Shown in pieces: positions 10,496-22,200 of a stretch of DNA of 64,000 nucleotides. Origin of the DNA: Adineta ricciae (Eukaryota > Rotifera > Eurotatoria > Adinetida > Adinetidae); contig CAJNOJ010000220.1 of assembly GCA_905250025.1 (NCBI GenBank), positions 99,206 through 163,205 on the forward strand. The letters are read 5' to 3'. How positions within the stretch are numbered: position 1 is the stretch's first letter; every line of letters starts with the position of its first letter. Under the pieces are notes generated by a model. The model ran no database searches. It was not told where the DNA came from and saw only the letters and a list, made by a program, of their open reading frames with translations. A program made the position numbers and the translations under genes.

Positions 10496-13400
10496 ATGTT
10501 CAAAGCCGTATTTATTGCTAATCTTGGTGAGGTTGTTATGCGTGTTGCTCTTATACTTTATGTCGACTAAGAATTGAAAGCATCGGAATTTATTCCGAAG
10601 CCGATCGTTACTCTGGTCATGTCATAGCCGTTGATCGCGCAATTGAATTAAAAAATGCTCCATCGGGCGAAATCTATCTACACGGTGATTTGATTATTGA
10701 ATTAGCAAATAAGGAAAGAGTAGACGCCATTTTCCCCGGTTATGGATTCTTATCTGAGAATGCGGATTTCGCTCGAAGTTGTGAATCAGCTGGTCTTTGT
10801 TTTATTGATCTGACACCCGAAAAAATTCATCAACTCGGCCTTAAACGACATTGCTTATGAATTAGCATTCGAAGTCAATCTACTGCTCTTACCACGCACG
10901 GGTTTCTTATCTGATCTATAGAAGAAGGGAAAAGAGAAGCATCAATCATCGGATATCCAGTTATGTTGAAAAGTACCGCAGTTTGAGGTAGTAAAGGTAT
11001 GGTACGGTGTTCCAGCAATGAAAAAGAATTGATCGAAATGTTTGAAAAAGTACGTCGAACAGGAAAGAAATTCCTAAAAAATAATGGTATTTATCTTGAA
11101 CGCCTTGTTGATAGTGCTTGTCATATTGAAATTCAAATCTTTGGAGACGGTCAAGGTTATGTCATAGGGCTTAGTGAACGTGACTGTTCTTTACAACGTC
11201 GACATCAAAAAATCGTTGAGGAAGCACCAGCGTCGAACCTATCCGATGATAATCGTTCACGTCTTCAAGATGCAGCTATTCGACTTGGTTCTTTGATAAA
11301 ATATCGTTCAGCTGGTACTGTTGAATTTGTTTACGATAGAGATCCAAATGAAATCTATTTTCTCGAAGTTAACTGTCGTTTACAAGTAAAACATTCCTTT
11401 TCATTTCTCCGTTTTTCATCCTTGTCGGTCATTTCAGGTCGAACATCCGGTTACCGAAGCCATCCTTCTGCAGCAGGACTCGAGTGTACGCTAATTGGGC
11501 CAACATTTGTTCTGGGAAAATTCGGCGGCTATGCCAGTCGACTAATAAAGTCAGGCGATACTTTACATATCGATTCATCAATCTCACATGAAATCCCAGC
11601 AAATGTCTTGAAACCAATCATTCCAACTTATCCAAACATTGACAGTGACGAAGAATGGTAAGTTGCTGTTCTATATGGTCCACATGGCACATCTGACTTC
11701 TTCACGTCCGACTTTATTGATGAGTTTTTTTCAACTTCTTGAAATTCGTCTACTAGGACCAACACCCGCGTGGTCTCGCACAAATGGCGGTGATACTGGT
11801 TTACATCCTTCCAATATCCATGATTGCCAATATGCTATTGGAAGTATCAAATTCACTGGTGATACACCGATTATTCTGACACAGGATGGGCCAAGTTTAG
11901 GTCGTTTTGTTTGTCTGGCTACAATTGTTAAAGCTGAACTGTGGAAGATTGGCCAAATGATCAAATTCAGTTCTCTCCAATTACGTTTGATCAAGCATTG
12001 AAATTTGAAAAACAACAAGATGAACTCATTTCAACGTTGACATCTTCATCTGGATCTGTCATTTTCAGCAGCAAAACAATCATCCCAGTGTATTGTAGAA
12101 GAATTGGAAGAGACAGAAGACCAAGGTGATCATTATATTCTTATCGAATACGGCTCGATGAATCTCGATTTACACGATCGATTTCGCGTTCATTGTCTTA
12201 TGTAACAAATCCAATCAACGGAATTTTCGAATTATCACTTGGTGTCCGCTCTCTTCAAGTTAGATTTGACAGCCGAATAATTCATCAAAAAGAATTGATT
12301 AAAAATCTACTTCATATCGAACAATCGTTAACATCAAATGATCAAAATTAATGTGTTCAGAGTCGAATTGTTCGTCTACCATTAACGTTCGAAGATTCTG
12401 CTACACTCGACGCCGTCCAACGTTACTAACAAACCGTCCGCCATTGCGCACCTTGGTTACCGAATGATGTTGACTTATATGTGCATCTATGGAATGGGAT
12501 TCACCTGGAGGTTATCAATTAGTTGGACGGACTTTACCTATTTAGAACGCTTTCGTACGAAATCAATCGCTCAAGGATAAAAATCCTTGGCTGCTAAGAT
12601 TTTTCGATCAAGTTAGATTTTATCCTGTTGATGAACATGAACTTGAAATTCAACGTCAGGCTTTTCAAGACGGACGGTTGCAGATTGGAATTGTAGAAGA
12701 TAATGAATTGAATTTGAAAAAATATAGGTGATTCTTTCTAATTGAATCTGAGAGTATATCAAATTTCCTCGAAAAACGTGATGAAGCTTTTAATAAGGAA
12801 GTTTCACTTTGGAAAAATGATTTCGAAGTTCAAAACGATCACGATTCAGAAGTCAATGATGAAATACCAGAAGACGATAGAGTTACAAAACTCATTCGTT
12901 CTGATGTTTGTAGAAATGTTTGGAAATTATTAGTTGAGGAAAATGCTGAAGTGAAAGTTGATTCGCCTTTAATCATTACTCGAAGCCATGAAAATGAAAT
13001 TAGTAATTTGTTCATCGGTCAATGGAATGGTCCAATCAATTCACTGCCATCTTGGACAGTTCATCACAACAAATGATATTCTCTTCAAGATCAAACCTTT
13101 GTAATTTTTTATTTTTCATACGACTCTAACGAGCAAGAATTTTCATTCATCGTGTTCGCATTGATTGGCTAGAATATGAAAACGCGTCGTTTGACACTCT
13201 TTGTGTTCATGAAACTGTGGAATGGGAAACTGTCGAAATAGATGATTTCGTATGAGTATATTAATAGCCATGAGTGATAACATAGGTGGCATCATCATGA
13301 AAGATATCGTCAACGCTTGGAATCGCAAGTTCAATGTCATGGGAGTGATAATTGTGACACGGCGAATAAATGGCAACCAGAGACAATGAAAGCTTTGACT

Positions 13401-15006
13401 CAAGTGAAAGAGAATCGCATTCATAGTAAACAAGAAAGTCACGTAGAGACTGAGGTAATACAAAGATGCTGTTGGAGACAGCACTAAAGACTTCGTAACT
13501 TGTTTAGAAGACAACCAGATTGTCATGTTTTTCAGGCTAAACACAAGCCATACTGTCAAAGCGATAAGCACAGTGACGAGAAATGAGCCGAAAACACAAA
13601 TGCCAACTATGAGAACGTAAGCGTCGTGCGCTGAATTGAAGAGCGTGAGCTGCCATCGCCATTCATCCGTAGGACGGTATATATTGGCGAAGATGACTAA
13701 TAGTAAGATCATCATCAACAACCACCATAAGCCGATGATCACCAAAGCAAATATGAAAAACGTTCGATGTACACGTTGAACGTAGGTAGATACAGATTTG
13801 TCTTCGGCCATGTTTTTTGTGAAACGGCGATTCAGTAAGAGCCCTCTCAATGGTAATAGCGCATAAAAATTAAGAAAAGTGGATCGGTGGAAAACGATGC
13901 ATAATGCTAGAATGCCAAAGATGCCAATGACCAAACCGAAGAGAAAATTTCTCATCATGATATGCGTAATGCGATGCGTTTTGGAGACTTCAATGAGCGT
14001 GGAGAGTGCGTTAATATTATTGTTGAGTACGGTAATATTGATATTCTTTTCCATCGCGTCGGCAAGTAGTGAATGGTACTGCGACTCTAATGATGATTGA
14101 TTCCACTGCTTCAGCAGAGCTTTTACCAACGATTGTTTCTGCTTGAACAAATCAAAATATAGATGGTGCCATTTCGATGCAGGGACAAGAGCAGAAATGA
14201 GAGGAGAAATGAAAGTTCCTTCACTCTGACGTGGTACTGGTGCACCTAGAAGACCAGCAATGGTTGTGGCTATGTCGACTGTGTCAAACGTGGAATAAAC
14301 AGGCAACAAATTCTTTGCAGAAGCCAATTGAGAATCTTTTACATAGACGATGAGAGGAACAGTCATCAACACATGTGCATCACCACCATGTCCACCAGCA
14401 TTGACATGTCCATGATCACTTGTGATGATAAATACGGTGCGAGTCTGTGTCATTGCGTCTAGTGTAGTGATGGCATTGATACCTTCGCGAACGAACATCA
14501 CCTTATCGTCAATAGCTGATTGTGTCTGCGATGATTGAGGCCCAAATGAATGAGATTCCCCATCAATATCACCGTAATAAGATAGGAACAAATCATAATC
14601 GAATTGAATGATATCCATCGATCCATTCGATCGACGTACCACAGTTTGACTATTAATTGCAGCATGGAATCGTTGATTGTAAGCAATGTCCTTGTTACGA
14701 TCACTGTGACCGTGCGTATAGAATGCATCGCCAAAATTGTGCGTCAATGTAGGACTAGTACCATCTCCATAAAATGGAGTCAGATGACCATTGAGTAGAA
14801 TAGACCACCATCCATCACCACTAAGTCCGTTTTTCATTCCGACACTCATCACCGAAGTAAAGATGGAGTCGAACGTATACGGTGTTAAATCATCATTGCC
14901 TACACGACCATGCAATGATGGCCTAGCACCAGTGATGAGACTCTGCCAATTCGGAACGGATACAGTTGGGAATTGAGTGGACATTTTCAATAACAGAGAA
15001 TCTGAT
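9952..15006. repeat. Duplicated block B, second copy
   Basis: The counterpart of 5012-9948. It retains the 114 bp (11846-11959) missing from the first copy and the ATG at 10496, where the first copy has GTG. Confidence 0.9.
10496..13076 (+). pseudogene. Urea carboxylase (biotin-dependent), decayed, copy in S4
   Basis: Same domain order as the copy at 5574-8020, somewhat better preserved. ATG is kept at 10496. The ATP-grasp domain (10999-11661) is one long open frame with HIEIQIFGDGQG and ERDCSLQRRHQKIVEEAP. The AHS2-like segment is complete, including [16 protein letters not shown] and [11 protein letters not shown], which is the part most diagnostic for urea carboxylase/urea amidolyase. It is still dead. 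A TGA at 10984 interrupts the glycine loop, a stop follows the TTATGAATT at 10856, the AHS1 frame is broken at 12200, and further shifts occur near 12430. The tail near 12985 reads SHENEI where the family has MKME, so the biotinylated lysine is replaced by Glu. Both alleles share the TGA, so inactivation predates their split. Confidence 0.85.
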
Positions 15007-15458
15007 GCGAACCATGTCGATGTTAACAATGCCTTCAATGATGGATTCGTCTGAATTGCATCGAAACGAAGGCCATCTAGGATGAAATAGACTACTCGTG
15101 TACGTATTTTATCGTTCAAATTAAGACTCTGTGCACCAAAATATGTTTGAGTCGTATTTCTATCATTCAATGCATTGAGGAAGTCAGTATTAAGGTTAGG
15201 ATCAGATCCTGAAGTGATCGCATGTCGCTCCGACATACTATAAACAAATAACATAAAGAAGAGTAGAAATGTAACATACAATGTGTGACGTTGTTTTTTA
15301 TAGCGATCGAAGATCATTGATTCGATTGTCAATGGTCGACGACGCCAATCTGTATTGTTCATTAATGCCAGCAACATTATTGTTGATCCATCATATTGCG
15401 TACGACTTGCACTATTATTCTTCGACTCACTGTCTTTGGTCATAATTTGAATAATCAA
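13143..15458 (-). CDS. Membrane phosphodiesterase / GPI-EtnP-transferase-like protein, full copy in S4
   Basis: A single exon of 771 aa; Met6 (MTKDSE) is an alternative start. One membrane span lies at about residues 59-75. An alkaline-phosphatase-superfamily domain of the type I phosphodiesterase/nucleotide pyrophosphatase kind follows. It has DGLRFDA at 128-134 (metal), FPTVSVPNW at 163-171 with Thr165 as the predicted nucleophile, DIDGESH near 300 and SDHGH..GGHGG near 355 (metal). The C-terminal third is polytopic, with about six hydrophobic segments. A soluble catalytic head fused to many spans is the architecture of GPI ethanolamine-phosphate transferases (PIG-N/PIG-O/PIG-G), but PIG-specific motifs are not obvious, so the substrate is open. 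It is likely an ER or plasma-membrane enzyme with an extracytoplasmic active site. It is divergent from the CCDC171-like gene. Confidence 0.8.
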   Translation of the reverse strand: MIIQIMTKDSESKNNSASRTQYDGSTIMLLALMNNTDWRRRPLTIESMIFDRYKKQRHTLYVTFLLFFMLFVYSMSERHAITSGSDPNLNTDFLNALNDRNTTQTYFGAQSLNLNDKIRTRVVYFILDGLRFDAIQTNPSLKALLTSTWFASDSLLLKMSTQFPTVSVPNWQSLITGARPSLHGRVGNDDLTPYTFDSIFTSVMSVGMKNGLSGDGWWSILLNGHLTPFYGDGTSPTLTHNFGDAFYTHGHSDRNKDIAYNQRFHAAINSQTVVRRSNGSMDIIQFDYDLFLSYYGDIDGESHSFGPQSSQTQSAIDDKVMFVREGINAITTLDAMTQTRTVFIITSDHGHVNAGGHGGDAHVLMTVPLIVYVKDSQLASAKNLLPVYSTFDTVDIATTIAGLLGAPVPRQSEGTFISPLISALVPASKWHHLYFDLFKQKQSLVKALLKQWNQSSLESQYHSLLADAMEKNINITVLNNNINALSTLIEVSKTHRITHIMMRNFLFGLVIGIFGILALCIVFHRSTFLNFYALLPLRGLLLNRRFTKNMAEDKSVSTYVQRVHRTFFIFALVIIGLWWLLMMILLLVIFANIYRPTDEWRWQLTLFNSAHDAYVLIVGICVFGSFLVTVLIALTVWLVFSLKNMTIWLSSKQVTKSLVLSPTASLYYLSLYVTFLFTMNAILFHLSQSFHCLWLPFIRRVTIITPMTLNLRFQALTISFMMMPPMLSLMAINILIRNHLFRQFPIPQFHEHKECQTTRFHILANQCEHDE

Positions 15459-16067
15459 AGCAAGCGTATGACTCAGTTTCGTGACGGTTTGGAGAACGTA
15501 AAAAAATTTCGAGTCGACGTATTCGCTTACAGAAGTATGTTTTTTGTTAGCAAATTAAGGTAAGCTACATTCACCTTTGTCAGTATCCATCAATTTACAG
15601 AACAGGCAATTTTCGTTACATATCACAAAGATTTTACTTCACATCTCTTCGTTTTCTATTGTTTATATATAACAACTGGTATATTATTAATTCCGTTCAA
15701 AACACATCGATAAGTATACCGTTTTGCATACGAAACTCTCGTATTTTCGAACATTGATACAATCGATTCCACGATGAAATATTGAACATGTCAATATATA
15801 TGAAAAAAGAAAAAAAAAGAAATCATTCTTCTTCCCCTCCTCTGTCCAATGTCCGTCTATTTAATAGGTGTCGCTCGAAAATTCTCAAAGAGGATCATTC
15901 GATTGTTTCTAGGACAATGTCCAATGGCTTAACATGGTCTGAGAGAAAAAAAATTTATTTGAACTGAACGATGGTTACGTTGACGAGTGAGGTAGGTTCA
16001 GTAAATCCGAAGAAAACATCGTATAAAAGTTGATTTTTAGTTTGAATCCGATTCATTTCTTGGTGAG
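15459..16067. promoter_or_regulatory. Head-to-head intergenic region / shared promoter, S4
   Basis: About 610 bp separates the start of the phosphodiesterase-like gene (minus) from the CCDC171-like gene (plus). A TATAAAAG box lies at 16022-16029, 39 nt before the plus-strand ATG at 16068. The S5 copy (16975-17582) keeps the organisation and a TATAAAAA at 17537-17544. The region is AT-rich with a purine run near 15802. Co-regulation is possible but not shown. Confidence 0.55.
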
Positions 16068-16300
16068 ATGTCCATCAATGATGAAGATGAAAATAAAACT
16101 CCTGTAGAGAATTTTCGTCGAACGTTAGATCTTCATGACGCTCAATTTAATCAAATAACAACGAATAATCGAGAAGTTCGAACGAAAATTCGCATTTGAA
16201 AATCGACAAAATCAATTTCTGTTCTAGTTGATCAATGTTCAAAGTCAACTAGCACGATTAAGATCTGAATTAGAAAAAAGCGAAATGCTGAGACAAACTT
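16068..16300 (+). CDS. CCDC171: CCDC171-like coiled-coil protein, 5' part in S4
   Basis: Start MSINDEDENKTPVENFRR. Exon 1 appears to run to about 16193 (GAA before GTTCGAACG). A roughly 52-nt intron ends in GTTCTAG at about 16242, and exon 2 begins LINVQSQLARLRSELEKSEM before the join. The GTT-type donor recurs elsewhere in this gene, which supports the intron. The last 24 bases (16277-16300) equal the first 24 of S6 (19233-19256), so the gene continues there on the same haplotype. Confidence 0.7.
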
Positions 16301-16301
16301 N
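16301..16301. other. Single-N scaffold join S4/S5
   Basis: S5 begins with the minus-strand phosphodiesterase-like gene at the point where S3 stopped (9729-9948 region, about six differences over 220 bases). It then runs through the promoter into the CCDC171-like gene a second time. Confidence 0.9.
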
Positions 16302-16974
16302 GACCATTGAGTAGAATAGACCACCATCCATCACCACTAAGTCCGTTTTTCATTCCGACACTCATCACCGAAGTAAAGATGGAGTCGAACGTATACGGTG
16401 TTAAATCATCATTGCCTACACGGCCATGCAATGATGGCCGAGCACCAGTGATGAGACTCTGCCAATTCGGAACGGATACAGTTGGGAACTGAGTGGACAT
16501 CTTCAATAACAGAGAATCCGATGCGAACCATGTCGATGTTAACAATGCCTTCAATGATGGATTCGTCTGAATCGCATCGAAACGAAGGCCATCTAGGATG
16601 AAATAGACTACTCGTGTGCGTATTTTATCGTTCAAATTAAGACTCTGTGCACCAAAATATGTTTGAGTCGTATTTCTATCGTTCAATGCATTGAGGAAGT
16701 CAATATTAAGGTTAGGATCAGATCCAGAAGTAATTGCGTGCCGCTCTGACATACCATAAACAAATAACATAAAGAAGAGTAGAAATGTAACATACAATGT
16801 GTGACGTTGTTTTTTATAGCGATCCAAGATCATTGATTCGATTGCCGATGGTCGACGACGCCAATCTGTATTGTTCATTAACGCTAGCAACATTATTGTT
16901 GATCCATCATATTGCATACGACTTGTACTATTATTCTTCGGCTCATTGCCTTTGGTCATAATTTGAATAATCAA
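16302..16974 (-). CDS. Membrane phosphodiesterase-like protein, N-terminal part in S5
   Basis: N-terminal 224 or so residues: cytoplasmic leader, membrane span YVTFLLFFMLFVYGM, DGLRFDA and the FPTVSVPNW nucleophile region, ending at the N join. It is open throughout. Differences from the S4 allele are few (for example Asp to Gly near residue 9). Together with 8085-9948 it would represent the second allele of the gene at 13143-15458. Confidence 0.85.
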
Positions 16975-17582
16975 AGCAAGCGTATGACTCAGTTTCGTGA
17001 CGATTTGGAGAACGTAAAAAAATGTCGAGTCGATGTATTCGCTTGCACAAGTATGTTTTTGTCAGCAAATTAAGATAAACTACATTCATCTTTATCAGTA
17101 TCCATCAATTTACAGAACAGGCAACTTTTGTTACATATCACTAAGATTTTACTTTAAATCTCTTCGTTTTTTATCGTTTATATATGACAATTAGTATGAT
17201 ATTGATTCCGTTCAAAACATATCGATAGGTATACTGTTTTGTACACGAAACTCTCGTATTTTTGAAACATTGATACAATCTATTCCACGATGAAATATAA
17301 AATATGTCAATATAGATGAAGAAGAAAAAAAAAGAAATCATTCTTCTTCCTCTCCTCTGTCCAATGTCCGTCTATTCAATAGGTGTCGCTCGAAAATTCT
17401 CGAAGAGGATCATTCGATTGTTTCTAGGACAATGTCCAATGGCTTAATATGGTCTGAGAGAAAAAAAATTTATTTGAACTGAACGATGGTTACGTTGACG
17501 AGTGAGGTAGGTTCAGTAAATCGGAAGAAAATATCGTATAAAAATTGATTTTTAGTTTGAATCCGATTCATTTCTTGGTGAA
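16975..17582. promoter_or_regulatory. Head-to-head intergenic region / shared promoter, S5
   Basis: Second copy of the divergent promoter. TATAAAAA lies at 17537-17544, 39 nt before the ATG at 17583, the same spacing as in the S4 copy. Conserved spacing across copies that differ elsewhere supports it as a real core promoter. Confidence 0.55.
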
Positions 17583-19231
17583 ATGTCTATCAACGATGAA
17601 GATGAAAATAAAACTCCTGTAGAGAATTTTCGTCGAACGTTAGATCTTCATGACGCTCAATTTAATCAAATAACAACGAATAATCGAGAAGTTCGAACGA
17701 AAATTCGCATTTGAAAATCGACAAAATCAATTTCTGTTCTAGTTGATCAATGTTCAAAGTCAACTAGCACGATTAAGATCTGAATTAGAAAAAAGCGAAA
17801 TGCTGAGACAAACTTTAGAATACGAATTAACACTTCTTCGAGCACAACATGGCAAACAAACAGCTTTTACACATCAATTACAAAATCAATTCAATCAAGC
17901 GAATGGTATTCAACATTATCGTTTTCTTTTTAATTATTCTCTTTGATTTTTTTTTGTAAAGAGCAAATCAAACAATATCAAACACAATTGAACGATTCCA
18001 ATCAAATTCAGGAGGAATTGAAGGAGAAAGAACGAAGAATTAAAGAATTAGAAAATGAAACCGAAACTCTGCACGATCGAGAAAGGTTTGACTTCTGTTT
18101 GTTAAAGCTTCGCACATTTTTCTTTCTTAGACGAATTGCGGCGTTGAATGAACAGATTCAGAAAATGGAAAGTAAGTTTTTCTTTTAAAAATCCCATCAA
18201 ATTACCGTCGATTTCTCTAGAAACATTCACCGATTCGGAAACTTTATCCCGAAAAAACTTAGCTCAATCAATTTTAGCCAAAGAACGCGAAAGTGAATTG
18301 AAAAAAGAATACGAAGTTGTTCAAATCAAACTCCAATACAGTGAACAAGCTCTCGAACAAGAACGACAGATTTCTAATGAAGCCAAACTCAATGTTCAAC
18401 TATTAACTGTCAGTTTGTGCTTTTGAATCGAAGTGAACGTTGAACGATTGGATTTGTTTAGACTCGTCTTTCCGACTTGGAGGGAATTTGTGAAACGCTG
18501 AAAAACACGTGTAAAAATCATGAGAGAAAAATCGATGAATTTCAAAAACAATCATCGAATGAGAAACTTCTTCGAACGACTTTAGCAAAAGTTCAATCAG
18601 AATTGGAAATCAAGTGTGCGGAAGCACAAAAATCAACAGTAGAATATGACAAACAATTGAAATCGTGTCGAGAAGAATTAGCTAATGTAATTTCGTCTTC
18701 GTTTTTTGTTTTTCAAAAAAATTCACCGTTGAATGTTTTTAGTATCGAAGGAAGTTTCGAAATAATGAAGATAAGTACGCTCAATTAGTTAACAAAACAT
18801 TCGAACTTCTGCGTTTAACACGAATCGTCAATGAAACATTTCAAACTGATACAAATTTACCGACATTGAAACAATTAGAAGAACTGAAACTTCACATCGA
18901 ACAATTAAAAACATCGAAAAACGATCAAACCAATGAAGTTGGTTGTCGTTTGTTTTCCTTTATTCCTCAGCAAATAATGTTCTTCAATTTAGATTAGCCG
19001 ACTAAAGAAAACAATCGAAAGATTAAACAAATCTTCATTAACACAGAAGCAACTTGAACAGGAAACAGAAGTCACTCGCGAAAAATTGCAAATTGAATTG
19101 GACGAATGTCGCGAAAAGAATTTCACTTATGAAGAGACTTTAATACGTTTAAAACGTGACCGCGAACAATTGTTGAAAGACTTAGAAAAGAAAACAGCTA
19201 CAATCAACTCTATCGAATTGAAATTAAGGAA
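17583..19231 (+). CDS. CCDC171: CCDC171-like coiled-coil protein, 5' half in S5
   Basis: This copy carries the start codon, exon 1 and the next seven or so exons up to the join at 19232. It covers the same coding content as 19233-20670 in S6 plus the 5' end. The reading frame is intact through all introns. The last 233 bases (18999-19231) are identical to 63646-63878 in S7, including bases where S6 differs (AAATCTTCATT versus AAATCCTCATT; AACAGCTAC versus AACTGCTAC). The true continuation of this allele is therefore the sequence after the 14-N gap. Confidence 0.8.
17792..19231. repeat. Duplicated block D, first copy (pairs with 19233-20670)
   Basis: Collinear copies of CCDC171 exons 2-8 with a few percent divergence. 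Introns carry most of the indels. Confidence 0.9.
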
Positions 19232-19232
19232 N
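19232..19232. other. Single-N scaffold join S5/S6
   Basis: S6 (19233-63631) restarts at AAAGCGAAATGCTGAG in exon 2 of the CCDC171-like gene. Its first 24 bases are the last 24 of S4, so S4 and S6 tile as one haplotype. Confidence 0.9.
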
Positions 19233-22200
19233 AAAGCGAAATGCTGAGACAAACTTTAGAATACGAATTAACACTTCTTCGAGCACAACATGGCAAACAA
19301 ACAGCTTTTACACATCAATTACAAAATCAATTCAATCAAGCGAATGGTATTCAGCATTATCGTTTTCTTTTTAATTATTCTCTTTGTTTTTTGTAAAGAG
19401 CAAATCAAACAATATCAAACACAATTGAACGATTCCAATCAAATTCAGGAGGAATTGAAGGAAAAAGAGCGAAGAATCAAAGAATTAGAAAATGAAACCG
19501 AAACTCTACACGATCGAGAAAGGTTTGACTTCTGTTTGTTAAAGCTTCGCACATTTTTCTTTCTTAGACGAATCGCGGCATTGAATGAACAGATTCAAAA
19601 AATGGAAAGTAAGTTTTCTTTTTAAAAGTCCCATTAAATCACCATCGATTTCTCTAGAAACGTTCACCGATTCGGAAACTTTATCCCGAAAAAACTTAGC
19701 TCAATCAATTTTAGCTAAAGAACGCGAAAGTGAATTGAAGAAAGAATACGAAGTTGTTCAAATCAAACTCCAATACAGTGAACAAGCTCTCGAACAAGAA
19801 CGACAGATTTCCAATGAAGCCAAACTCAATGTTCAACTGTTAACTGTCAGTTTGTTCTTTTGAATCGAACTGAACGTTGAACGATTGGATTTGTTTAGAC
19901 TCGTCTTTCCGACTTGGAGGGAATTTGTGAAACACTGAAAAACACGTGTAAAAATCACGAGAGAAAAATCGATGAATTTCAAAAACAATCATCGAATGAG
20001 AAACTTCTTCGAACGACTTTAGCGAAAGTTCAATCAGAATTGGAAATCAAGTGTGCAGAAGCACAAAAATCAACAGTCGAATATGACAAACAATTGAAAT
20101 CGTGTCGAGAAGAATTAGCTAATGTAATTTCTTCTTCGTTTTTTTTTTTTTGACAAAATTCACCGTTGAATATTTTAGTATCGACGGAAGTTTCGAAATA
20201 ATGAAGATAAATACGCTCAATTAGTTAATAAAACATTCGAACTTCTTCGTTTAACACGAATCGTCAATGAAACATTTCAAACTGATACAAATTTACCGAC
20301 ATTGAAACAATTAGAAGAACTGAAACTTCACATCGAACAATTAAAAACATCGAAAAATGATCAAACCAATGAAGTTGGTTGTCGTTTGTTTTCCTTTATT
20401 CCTCAGCAAACGATGTTCTTCAATTTAGATTAACCGACTAAAGAAAACAATCGAAAGATTAAACAAATCCTCATTAACACAGAAGCAACTTGAACAGGAA
20501 ACAGAAGTCACTCGCGAAAAATTGCAAATTGAATTGGACGAATGTCGCGAAAAGAATTTCACTTATGAAGAGACTTTAATACGTTTAAAACGTGACCGCG
20601 AACAATTGTTGAAAGACTTAGAAAAGAAAACTGCTACAATCAATTCTATCGAATTGAAATTAAGGAATTTCGTAGGCAAGAAATCGTCGAATATTGAAAA
20701 CAATTTCAATGAATTAGAAAAAGAATTCGAAAAAATCCTTCTCAAATCGACTTCATTAGAAGAAAAACTAATCGAAAAAGATCAGGGAATTTTGCAATTA
20801 ACTCAAAAACTTCAAGAACAAATCCTTCTGATGAAAAACGATTTCGATGAAAAACATCAAATGTTTTTGACACAAAAAGAACAACTATTACTCCGACATC
20901 AAAATGATATTCAGACATTGAATAATCAACTACAAGTTTGTATCTTCTTCGGCTGTCGATTTACTCGATAATCTTTCGGTTTAGAAAATGGAAATTCATG
21001 CAAAGGAAAGCGAACAACGTTTCAGCAGCGAAAAGAAATCGAAAAACGATTTGAGCGAACAAATGGAGAAATATGATTTGATTCTAAAACATCTCATCTC
21101 GCTTTGGCTTCCACTTCAACGCAGATATTTACAACTGATCGATTCGAATCGTTTTCTTAAACAAGAATATGTTCGGTACAACCAAATCAAACAAATTCTG
21201 AATCCGAATCGTTTATTTCCAAATCGTTTTCGACTTTATGCGATTTCTATCATTGCTGCGAAAAGATTTTCTTCGTTGAAGAAAAATTCTCTTTCTGTCA
21301 AACTTCTTTCTGCATCGTCGAATGTCTTTTACGATGAAAATATTCTTTCAAATTATAACAAAAAGAATTTCATTTCAAATCTCAATTTCGATCAGTTATT
21401 TCCATCGCTGATTCATCAATTGAATCGATTTTATTCGCCAATACAAAAAGGGTTAGTCACACTTCACTTCGATTAATCGAAATCTCTTTTGTTTTTCAGA
21501 ACATTGCTTAAATCAATTGCCAATGGGCTTCCGAAATCTTCGTTTACAAAGGTTTGTCTTACTTTCTAAACAAATTTTTCCTCGAAATCTTTCTTCCAGA
21601 CAAATGATCTGATTCATTCGTTGATTGTTCAAGTTGACCAATCAGGTAAGTCTCTATACTGCGATCTCCTACTTTCAACAAAGAATTCTTTGTTCATAGA
21701 ATTGAAATTTCATGAAAAAGAAAATGAATGTTCGCAACTGGAGAAAACTTTGGAGAAATATGCGAATGAAATCGATTCTCGCATTGATTACAATCAATTT
21801 GAACGTATATGCGATGAATTACAACGAGCATTGGATCGTGAAAAACAAGCGCAAGATTTACTGAACGAACAAAATAACCAATTGAAATCTTTAACGGATA
21901 TTATTCACCAGACGCAAAACGAAAAAGATTTCATTCAAGAGAAATGCAATCAGATGAAACAGAACGAAAATTATTCGAAAGAGAAGATTCAGCAGTTGAC
22001 AAAATCTCATCAACAAATGGATGAAAACGTGAAACGAGCTGAGAAGGCGATACGACTGGTTGTTAAGTAAATGAAATTTCTTTTTCTTCAATTGAGTTCA
22101 TCGTTGTTTGTTTTATTTAAGTGATAAAGAGATGATTTCTGCGTTCTGTACGCGAATTAATTCTTTATTAAATGTGGGTGAAAGACGTGGACTAGAAAAT

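Larger units (their letters stand above)
14788..16300. repeat. Duplicated block C, first copy (pairs with 16302-17816)
   Basis: Collinear with S5 from the phosphodiesterase-like N-terminus through the divergent promoter to CCDC171 exon 2. The second copy differs by scattered substitutions and small indels, the latter mainly in the non-coding part. Confidence 0.9.

Noticed and set aside
1059-20670. Genuine tandem duplications of four gene blocks
   Set aside because: Boundaries coincide with single Ns and alternate segments tile exactly. Allelic zipping explains them better, though it was not proven here.
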